A stretch of DNA of 7,458 nt, from positions 1 through 7,458 of the forward strand of contig JAEDIV010000127.1 in NCBI GenBank assembly GCA_016296675.1, given 5' to 3'. Below, piece by piece: positions 1-5,169 of this stretch. The position numbers were made by a program, and so were the translations under genes. This DNA comes from Clostridia bacterium (lineage in GTDB: Bacteria > Bacillota > Clostridia > Christensenellales > Aristaeellaceae). Numbering within the stretch: the stretch's first letter is position 1; each line of letters begins with the position of its first letter. The notes beneath the pieces were generated by a model that searched no databases, had not been told where the DNA came from, and worked only from the letters and a program-made list of their open reading frames with translations.

Positions 1-26
1 CCCGGAAATCCCGCAGGATTTCAGGG
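1..26. repeat. Inverted repeat (hairpin) at the left edge
   Basis: GAAATCC (5-11) and GGATTTC (16-22) are perfect complements around a 4-base loop, CGCA. After one mismatch the stem continues with CCC (1-3) pairing GGG (24-26). No T-tract follows on either strand within view, and the left side is cut by the window, so its role is unknown. It could be the end of a transcript from a gene to the left, or part of a short dispersed repeat. Confidence 0.5.
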
Positions 27-38
27 GATCGGCCCTTC

Positions 39-65
39 CCATCAAAAAAGGTACCTTTTTGATGG
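39..65. repeat. Inverted repeat centred on GGTACC
   Basis: CCATC (39-43) pairs with GATGG (61-65), and A6-GGTACC-T5 fills the centre, so the whole stretch is an inverted repeat with one bulged A. Read on the minus strand, it lies beyond the first hairpin after kdpE and carries its T-run inside the stem rather than after it. It may act as a weak second terminator or a transcript-end stabiliser. That function is inference; the symmetry is directly visible. Confidence 0.5.
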
Positions 66-71
66 CTTGAG

Positions 72-97
72 ATGGGGCTGTTGCACAACAGCCCCAT
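72..97 (-). terminator. Strong hairpin after kdpE, candidate operon terminator
   Basis: ATGGGGCTGTTG (72-83) and CAACAGCCCCAT (86-97) are perfect 12-base complements with almost no loop. It begins 27 bases beyond the kdpE stop codon, where the operon would be expected to end. The weak point is the missing U-tract: on the minus strand the hairpin is followed by CTCAAGCC. It could instead act as a 3'-end barrier to nucleases, or serve a converging gene to the left, since on the plus strand a mildly T-rich stretch follows. The hairpin is certain, the terminator role is not. Confidence 0.5.
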
Positions 98-124
98 GAT
101 TGCTTTATATGAATGCTGCGTTGT

Positions 125-817
125 TCATAGCTTCATCATCCGATACCCTACGCCTACGTGGGTTTGAATGTATTGAGGAGAATCGGGTGCGGATTCAAGC
201 TTTTTACGCAGTGTTGCCATGAACACACGCAGGGAAGCGATGTTGTTTTCCCATGCATTGCCCCAGATTTTCTGGGTGATAAATGTATGGGTGAGCACTT
301 TCCCGGTATTTTGCGAAAGCAGGCATAGAAGCTTGTATTCTATGGGGGTCAGATGCATTTCCTCGCCGCCAAGATATGCACAGCCTGCGGCATAATCAAT
401 GCGCAGATTTCCGTTTACGAATTCAGAACCGGATGTATCCGTATTCATGATGGCAAGGCGGCGCTGCGTAACGCGCAGACGGGCTAAAAGTTCATCCACA
501 GAGAAAGGTTTGGTCAGATAGTCGTCTGCGCCGGCATCCAGCGCGCAGATTTTGTCTGCATCCTCACAGCGCGCAGAAATAACGATGATGGGCATATTTG
601 ACCATGTGCGAACACGGGAGATGATTTCCACACCGTCCATATCCGGCAGACCAAGATCAAGTAAGAGAATGTCGGGATTGTAGGAGGTGGCGGCAAGAAT
701 TGCCGCCTCTCCGCTGATTGCTTCGACAAAACGGTAATCATGTGCCTTTAATGTGGTTGTGATCAGCGTGCGTACAGCTTTATCGTCTTCAATGACCAAA
801 ATCAGGGGCTTATTCAT
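125..817 (-). CDS. kdpE: KdpE-type response regulator (OmpR/PhoB family)
   Basis: This is a DNA-binding response regulator of 230 residues, close to the usual KdpE length of about 225. The receiver domain (about 4-115) has the acidic pair D11-D12, the phospho-acceptor D54 in LLLDLGLPDMDG, S81 at the switch position and K103 in LTKPF. The winged-helix domain (about 135-230) shows HLTPIEYKLL, the recognition-helix region SLRVFMATLRKKLE and the wing GVGYRM. A start at 853 would add 12 residues, but the ATG at 817 is preceded by GGAGGAGG at good distance and puts MNKPLILVIEDD at the N-terminus as in homologues, so I chose it. The start lies inside the 3' end of kdpD (8-base overlap), which implies translational coupling with its cognate kinase. 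In known systems KdpE activates kdpFABC. Those genes are not here, so the target may be the ktrB promoter upstream or a distant kdp operon (inference). Confidence 0.93.
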   Translation of the reverse strand: MNKPLILVIEDDKAVRTLITTTLKAHDYRFVEAISGEAAILAATSYNPDILLLDLGLPDMDGVEIISRVRTWSNMPIIVISARCEDADKICALDAGADDYLTKPFSVDELLARLRVTQRRLAIMNTDTSGSEFVNGNLRIDYAAGCAYLGGEEMHLTPIEYKLLCLLSQNTGKVLTHTFITQKIWGNAWENNIASLRVFMATLRKKLESAPDSPQYIQTHVGVGYRMMKL

Positions 818-2783
818 GGATGGAGACCTCCTCCGAAGGAAGGGTAAATTCAAAAATTGAACCGGTAGGTTTATTATCGAAAACGGTTATTGTACCGCCG
901 TGCGCATTGATGATGGACCGGCACAGGCTTAGCCCGAGTCCGAGACTTCTGTTGCTGTCAGCGGTATGGGAAACGCCTGTATAGAACATTTCAAAAATTT
1001 TCTCCTTTTCGCTGTCGGGAATGCCTGGACCGTTATCCTGAACGGATACATGTACAAGCTTGTTTTGCTCCCGCACAGATATATGGATGTCGGAATTCTG
1101 AGGTGTGTATTTTAATGCGTTATCAATTAAGTTAATAAGTACTTGTACTATCAGCCGTGCGTCGGCACGAACAAGGGTGTAATCCTTTTCTTTTTTTACG
1201 ACAATTGTACATTCCCTGCCCCGGCGGTTAATATGTCCAAGCGCTTCGTCAATGATTTCATCGATCAGCTCAACGGAAGGATTCAGGTTCATGCGACCAT
1301 CTTCAATGCGGGTTACATATAACAGGTTTTCAACCAGATTGATAAGCCAAATGGATTCATTGTGGATGTTGGTATACAATTGCTGCCTGGTTGACTCGTC
1401 AAACGAACTGCCTTCGGACAAAAGGATGCTTGCATTTCCCGAGATGCTGGTCAAAGGGGTTCGAAGATCATGAGAGATTGCGCGCAGAAGGTTGGCGCGC
1501 AACTGTTCATTTTTGGCAAGAAGCGAAGCGGCTTCTTTCTCGCGGGCGTTTTTTTCGTTTTCCAGTGCCAGCGCTCCTTCGCTCAGCATGGATAACAGTA
1601 CGCTGCTTTCAAAGGAGTCGAGTTTTCCGCCGTTCATAGTGATTCCCACTACGCCGTACACGCGCCGATTAATGCATATGGCGAGGTATAGACTGGAAGA
1701 ATCGGAGAACATATCTGTGGTCGCGCCTGCGCATCGGTTGTTTTGGGCGACCCATTCGGCTATGGTGCGATCCTTATCCGTCAGTACAATCGATTCCGCT
1801 TTATGTTCGTCTGCCGGGAAGGGCATCGCTTCGCACAGAGAGCCGGATTCTATCGGATAAATAACAATGTCCCGATTGAGAAGCTTGATGAGTTGTCCGG
1901 CGAGGATGGAGATGATTTCATTATGGCTTTCGGCACGGTTGAGCAATTGGTCGGTATCAAAGAGAATTCGGGTGCGATAGGCGGCCTGCGCGCTTTGATG
2001 CGCGTTGTTTTTAAGTCGTATCGCCAAGGAACCTGTAATATAGGCTGCAAGGAACATGACGGCGAAAGTGATTGGATAGCCTGCGTCAAAAGCGTTCAGG
2101 GAAAAACGGGGCTCGGTAAAAATGAAATTGAACAGAATGACGCTCAGGACAGAGGAAACGATGGAATACACCTGATGATCGGTGACGATGGCAGTTACAA
2201 GCACGCCAAGAATATAGACCATGATGATGCTTGCATCCGTTAATCCCAGACTGTAAAAGACCATGTTGATCAGGGATGCTGCCAAAAGGATAAGCGCACA
2301 TTTTGCGGCTTCTCTGAGGCTGAAAGCCGGAAGCTTGTTTTTCGTCTTTTGCTGGTGATATTTGTGATTGGAAGTGCTGTCTGGAATGATATGGATGTCT
2401 ATGTTGGGCGCAATGGCAATCAGACGATCGACAAGCGTGGTTTTTCTAAAAAAACGCTGTTTTCCGGCGGCACTGCGCCCTAACACAATCTTTGTTGCGC
2501 CCCAAAGACGGGCGAACTCAGCGATCTGATAGGGCACATTATCGCCCTGAACGGTTTCGACGTTCGCGCCAAGCTTTTTTGCAAGACGTGTATTTGCGCT
2601 CAGTCTGTTCCGGTCTTCTTCTGTCATTGCAGACGAATCAGGCGTTTCTACATAAAGTGCGGTCAGATGCCCTTGAAAAGCGGCTGCCATCCGGGCAGCG
2701 GTTAGGATGATTCTGGCATTGGACGGCGAGGAGGAAAGGCAGACTAAAATATGTTCCTGACGGCTGTTTGCGGCGCTTAGCAT
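810..2783 (-). CDS. kdpD: KdpD-type sensor histidine kinase lacking the N-terminal KdpD domain
   Basis: This is a membrane sensor kinase of 657 residues; E. coli KdpD has about 894. Domains in order: a Usp-like domain (about 10-135), a four-helix DUF4118 membrane domain (about 158-256), a GAF-like segment (about 275-410), HisKA with the H-box ISHDLRTPLTS (phospho-acceptor H438), and an HATPase domain with N-box NLIDN (551-555), G1 DNGPGIP (583-589) and G2 LGLGLSL (614-620). The N-terminal KdpD domain with its Walker motifs is absent. An in-frame TAA lies 12 codons before the ATG and only 108 bases separate it from ktrA, so this is a short architecture rather than a frameshift. Residues 17-44 read SSS, then 20 residues, then LTALY, close to the SxS-X20-FTAxY c-di-AMP motif described for S. 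aureus KdpD. The ATG has only a weak G-rich site upstream. The gene probably phosphorylates the overlapping kdpE product in response to K+ limitation or turgor. Confidence 0.93.
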   Translation of the reverse strand: MLSAANSRQEHILVCLSSSPSNARIILTAARMAAAFQGHLTALYVETPDSSAMTEEDRNRLSANTRLAKKLGANVETVQGDNVPYQIAEFARLWGATKIVLGRSAAGKQRFFRKTTLVDRLIAIAPNIDIHIIPDSTSNHKYHQQKTKNKLPAFSLREAAKCALILLAASLINMVFYSLGLTDASIIMVYILGVLVTAIVTDHQVYSIVSSVLSVILFNFIFTEPRFSLNAFDAGYPITFAVMFLAAYITGSLAIRLKNNAHQSAQAAYRTRILFDTDQLLNRAESHNEIISILAGQLIKLLNRDIVIYPIESGSLCEAMPFPADEHKAESIVLTDKDRTIAEWVAQNNRCAGATTDMFSDSSSLYLAICINRRVYGVVGITMNGGKLDSFESSVLLSMLSEGALALENEKNAREKEAASLLAKNEQLRANLLRAISHDLRTPLTSISGNASILLSEGSSFDESTRQQLYTNIHNESIWLINLVENLLYVTRIEDGRMNLNPSVELIDEIIDEALGHINRRGRECTIVVKKEKDYTLVRADARLIVQVLINLIDNALKYTPQNSDIHISVREQNKLVHVSVQDNGPGIPDSEKEKIFEMFYTGVSHTADSNRSLGLGLSLCRSIINAHGGTITVFDNKPTGSIFEFTLPSEEVSIHE

Positions 2784-2815
2784 GACCCATACCCCGTTTT
2801 CGGATTCTTGTGCAG

Positions 2816-2824
2816 ATTATAGCA
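2816..2824 (-). promoter_or_regulatory. Candidate extended -10 promoter for kdpDE
   Basis: On the minus strand the sequence reads TGCTATAAT, a perfect -10 hexamer with the TGn extension. It lies 32 bases upstream of the kdpD ATG. No good -35 hexamer is present at the usual 17-base distance, which fits an extended -10 or activator-dependent promoter. The predicted start of transcription is near 2809, leaving a short leader. It would let the sensor and regulator be expressed apart from ktrBA. The prediction is from sequence only. Confidence 0.5.
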
Positions 2825-2834
2825 TGATTTGTAC

Positions 2835-2880
2835 GTCTTTCCTACTTGTTTTGAGGATTCTCTATGGCGGTCTTTCTACT
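2835..2880. repeat. Pair of imperfect direct repeats upstream of the kdpD promoter
   Basis: GTCTTTCCTACT (2835-2846) and GTCTTTCTACT (2870-2880) differ by one base and start 35 bp apart. The nearer copy covers the place where a -35 box would be for the TGCTATAAT at 2816-2824. OmpR-family regulators such as KdpE commonly bind direct repeats, so these are candidate activator sites. The repeat is visible; the binding is inference, and a short repeat could be chance. Confidence 0.35.
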
Positions 2881-2891
2881 GAGCTGCCAGA

Positions 2892-3539
2892 TCAAATATG
2901 GAAACAGCGCTGAATGTTGTTGTGACTTCCTAATACAAGCAATGATATATCGGATGTAAGTACGGTTTCTGCATTGATGGATGTTTCCAAGTTTTTATTA
3001 TGCTTTGTTGCGAGCAGGTTGATATGATACTTTTTGCGTATATCCAGTTCGCCTACTGTTTTTCCAATCCAATGAGAAGGAACAGCCACCTCAACAATGG
3101 CATTGTCCCCTTCAAGCTCAATATAGTCGAAAATATGATCCGAACTGAAGCGGATGGCAGTCCAGTTTGCCAGCTGTTTTTCGGGATAAACAATTTCATC
3201 TGCGCCGTTTCGCAGCAAAAATTTGGCGTGAATGTCCTGACTGGCTCTGGAAACCACGTATCTGGCGCCCAATTCCTTCAGAAGAGAAGTGGTTTCCAAT
3301 GAACTTTGAAAATCTTCGCCAATGGCGACAATGCACAGGTCATAATTCCTTACGCCTAATGATTTAAGAAATTCTTCGTTTTTGCTGTCGCCGATCTGAG
3401 CGTTGGTTACATAGGAAAGTACGGCGTTTACACGTTCTTCAACTTGATCCACCGCCATCACCTGATGGTGTAGTTCGCTGAGTTTGATGGCAATGTGTTT
3501 GCCAAATCGGCCAAGACCGATTAAAAGTATGGACTTCAA
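2892..3539 (-). CDS. ktrA: KtrA/TrkA-family potassium channel gating protein (RCK)
   Basis: This is a cytoplasmic nucleotide-binding subunit that gates a TrkH/KtrB potassium channel. At 215 residues with one RCK_N and one RCK_C domain it matches KtrA rather than the double-length TrkA of E. coli. RCK_N (about 1-135) opens with the Rossmann motif GLGRFG (8-13) and has the acidic residue D31 at the end of the second strand, which contacts the nucleotide ribose in the family. RCK_C (about 137-215) includes IGKTVGELDIRKKY; this domain is the known c-di-AMP site in several KtrA proteins. The start codon is TTG at 3539, supported by a GGAGG seven bases upstream that directly abuts the stop codon of the channel gene. 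The 12-base gap to ktrB indicates a single channel-plus-gate transcript. Kdp sensor genes follow after a 108-base gap. Confidence 0.94.
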   Translation of the reverse strand: MKSILLIGLGRFGKHIAIKLSELHHQVMAVDQVEERVNAVLSYVTNAQIGDSKNEEFLKSLGVRNYDLCIVAIGEDFQSSLETTSLLKELGARYVVSRASQDIHAKFLLRNGADEIVYPEKQLANWTAIRFSSDHIFDYIELEGDNAIVEVAVPSHWIGKTVGELDIRKKYHINLLATKHNKNLETSINAETVLTSDISLLVLGSHNNIQRCFHI

Positions 3540-3551
3540 AGTAATTCCTCC
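3540..3551 (-). promoter_or_regulatory. Shine-Dalgarno deciding a TTG start for ktrA
   Basis: On the minus strand the ktrB stop TAA (3554-3552) is followed at once by GGAGG (3551-3547), then seven bases and TTG. There is no ATG at this position, and TTG gives the conserved N-terminus MKSILLIGLGRFG. The stop codon next to the ribosome binding site suggests that ribosomes ending ktrB help start ktrA. Confidence 0.85.
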
Positions 3552-4901
3552 TTATCCGATTGTGATGATTTCCTTGGGAAGCATGGTTTCATAGGGTTTT
3601 TTATCGGAAACAGCAGCAAAGATAAGCGTTAATCCGCCCACGCGTCCCATAAACATGAGCAGAATCAGTATGAATCGGGAGACATTTCCTAAAGCCGGCG
3701 TAATGCCAAGCGTCAGACCGACTGTGCCAATGGCTGAAGCGGATTCAAACATGCAGGTGAGCAGCGGAAGACCTTCGATCCAGCAGATCGAAAAGCCCCC
3801 GGCGAGAAACAGGACAATATACATAAGCATAATTGCGGCAGCATTGTGTACGATATCCGTATCGATTCTTCTTCCGAAACAGCGTACGGTCTCCCGGCGC
3901 TTGAAAACAGTTACAGCGGAAAGAAGGATTACAGTAAGCGTGGTTGTTTTCATGCCGCCCGCAGTAGAACCGGGGGACCCGCCGATGAGCATCAAAAGAA
4001 TGCTGACAGACAGACCGACTTCGCTGAATTTTGTATAATCCAGGGTGTTGAAACCGGCGGTTCTGGGCGTGACAGACTGAAAGACAGCGCCTAATATTTT
4101 TTCGCTTTGCGTAAGGCCATTCCACTCTTCTCGGGAGAATTCTGCAAAATAGAAGAAAAGAGCCGGGAAAATCAGGAGACAGAATGTGGTGGATAAAATC
4201 ACCTTGCTTTGCATGCGATAAGCGTGCAGATGCCAGCGGTTGGTTTTGATGTCTTCCCAGGTAAGAAATCCGATTCCGCCGATGATGATCAACAGCATGA
4301 TAACGATATTCACGGTGATATTGGATGAATAGTCGGTGAGCGATGAATATTGCGCATTTATGCCCATCAAATCAAAACCGGCGTTGCAGAAAGCGGATAT
4401 TGAGTGGAATATGCCGTACCATATGCCTTTTTTCAAATCGAAATCTCCGGTAAAAATGATCCCCAGCACGATACTCCCGATAAGTTCGATGAGTAAAGTC
4501 GTTTTCAGAATGAATCTGGTCAGCTTGACAATACCGCCGACACGGTGTGCAGAGATCGCTTCCTGCAGAGTGCTGCGCTGCATTAAGCCGATTTTTTTTC
4601 CGGATATGATGGTAACAGCTACAGCCATGGTAACAACGCCCATGCCGCCGATCTGAATCAGAATCAGAATTACCGCCTGCCCGAAAGGAGACCAGTAAGT
4701 AGCGGTATCGTGTACAACAAGTCCTGTGACGCACACGGCGGATGTGGAAGTGAAGAGTGCATCCATAAAGGGGGCGGCTCCTTCTCCGGCTTTGGCAACA
4801 GGTAATGTCAGCAGAAGAACGCCCAGGAAGATGAATAGGGAAAAACCCAATATAATTATTTGTGACGAACTCAGGTGAATTCTTTCAAATATCCTTCCCA
4901 T
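3552..4901 (-). CDS. ktrB: KtrB/TrkH-family potassium channel subunit
   Basis: This integral membrane protein of 449 residues forms the K+ pathway, taking up K+ with KtrA as gate; B. subtilis KtrB has about 445. The four pore-loop repeats of the SKT superfamily can be read in order: TSAVCVTGL (G60), SAFCNAGF (G175), TPRTAGF (G283) and SAIGTVGLT (G395). The filter glycine is present in each, as needed for K+ selectivity. The intramembrane gate loop of the third repeat is visible as GGSPGSTAGGMKT (307-319). The C-terminal MGRVGGLT (418-425) is also typical of the family. Many hydrophobic helices span the length, starting near residue 13. The ATG at 4901 has AAGGA nine bases upstream. It is the first gene of the potassium operon; a candidate promoter and a palindrome lie in the 160 bases before it. 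The length and partner type favour KtrB over TrkH of Gammaproteobacteria. Confidence 0.95.
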   Translation of the reverse strand: MGRIFERIHLSSSQIIILGFSLFIFLGVLLLTLPVAKAGEGAAPFMDALFTSTSAVCVTGLVVHDTATYWSPFGQAVILILIQIGGMGVVTMAVAVTIISGKKIGLMQRSTLQEAISAHRVGGIVKLTRFILKTTLLIELIGSIVLGIIFTGDFDLKKGIWYGIFHSISAFCNAGFDLMGINAQYSSLTDYSSNITVNIVIMLLIIIGGIGFLTWEDIKTNRWHLHAYRMQSKVILSTTFCLLIFPALFFYFAEFSREEWNGLTQSEKILGAVFQSVTPRTAGFNTLDYTKFSEVGLSVSILLMLIGGSPGSTAGGMKTTTLTVILLSAVTVFKRRETVRCFGRRIDTDIVHNAAAIMLMYIVLFLAGGFSICWIEGLPLLTCMFESASAIGTVGLTLGITPALGNVSRFILILLMFMGRVGGLTLIFAAVSDKKPYETMLPKEIITIG

Positions 4902-4915
4902 AATAAATCATCCTT

Positions 4916-5010
4916 AGATTTCTTTGTATTATTCCTATTATTGCATGGATGTTGTAAAAATTGTATGAGCATGTGCGTGCGGATATTAAGATGGTACAAA
5001 GATTTCTTTG
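4916..5010. repeat. 11-bp direct repeat AGATTTCTTTG upstream of ktrB
   Basis: AGATTTCTTTG occurs at 4916-4926 and again at 5000-5010. The right copy forms the centre and one arm of the palindrome at 4991-5016, and the left copy ends against the ribosome binding site of ktrB. The two start 84 bases apart. It may be two half-sites for one protein, or simply chance in AT-rich DNA. Confidence 0.35.
4960..4989 (-). promoter_or_regulatory. Candidate sigma-A promoter of the ktrB-ktrA operon
   Basis: On the minus strand TTAATA (4989-4984) and TACAAT (4965-4960) are separated by 18 bases. The -10 differs from consensus at one base, the -35 at two. Transcription would start near 4953 and give a leader of about 50 bases before the ktrB ATG. 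The region is AT-rich, so other -10-like sequences such as AATAAT closer to the gene cannot be excluded. Confidence 0.4.
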
Positions 5011-5016
5011 CACCAT
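4991..5016. promoter_or_regulatory. 26-bp near-perfect palindrome, candidate operator before ktrB
   Basis: ATGGTACAAAG (4991-5001) and CTTTGCACCAT (5006-5016) are complementary at 10 of 11 positions around the 4-base centre ATTT. It lies immediately upstream of the candidate -35 box of the ktrB promoter and after the metG terminator, where an activator or repressor would bind. It has no T-tract, so it is not a typical terminator. If a transcript starts further upstream it could also form an RNA hairpin. The bound factor is unknown. Confidence 0.45.
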
Positions 5017-5035
5017 TGCCTTTAACTGGCGAACA

Positions 5036-5061
5036 TACTGAACGATGCATTATTTTCAGTA
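5036..5061. repeat. Short inverted repeat between metG terminator and ktrB
   Basis: TACTGAA (5036-5042) and TTCAGTA (5055-5061) are perfect complements with a 12-base spacer. It begins right after the T-tract of the metG terminator. No function can be assigned; it may be a second binding site in the ktrB upstream region or incidental. Confidence 0.3.
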
Positions 5062-5062
5062 C

Positions 5063-5096
5063 AAAAAAGCGCCCCTGCAGATGCATAGACGCTTTT
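5063..5096 (-). terminator. Intrinsic terminator of metG
   Basis: Read on the minus strand, GCGTCTATGC and GCAGGGGCGC fold around the loop ATCT, with G-U pairs and one A-G mismatch, extended by AAAA pairing with the T-run. TTTTTT (5068-5063) follows directly. It lies about 75 bases beyond the metG stop and before the ktrB upstream region, so it separates the metG unit from the potassium operon. Confidence 0.75.
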
Positions 5097-5169
5097 ATGG
5101 AGAAAGTGCAGGATTTACCGGATCAGGTTATTTTGCGCTTATGCCGTCAACGACACAAAAGGCGGCTTA

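Noticed and set aside
818..853. Upstream ATG for kdpE giving a 12-residue N-terminal extension
   Set aside because: The extension lies within the kdpD 3' end and is basic and unlike other regulators. The GGAGGAGG site sits correctly only for the ATG at 817.
1743..2243. Plus-strand open frame of 166 codons opposite kdpD
   Set aside because: It overlaps the well-supported GAF-like and membrane regions of kdpD, has no clear ribosome binding site and resembles no family I know.
4991..5016. The palindrome before ktrB as a second metG terminator
   Set aside because: There is no T-run after it on either strand, and a good terminator with T6 already lies at 5063-5096.
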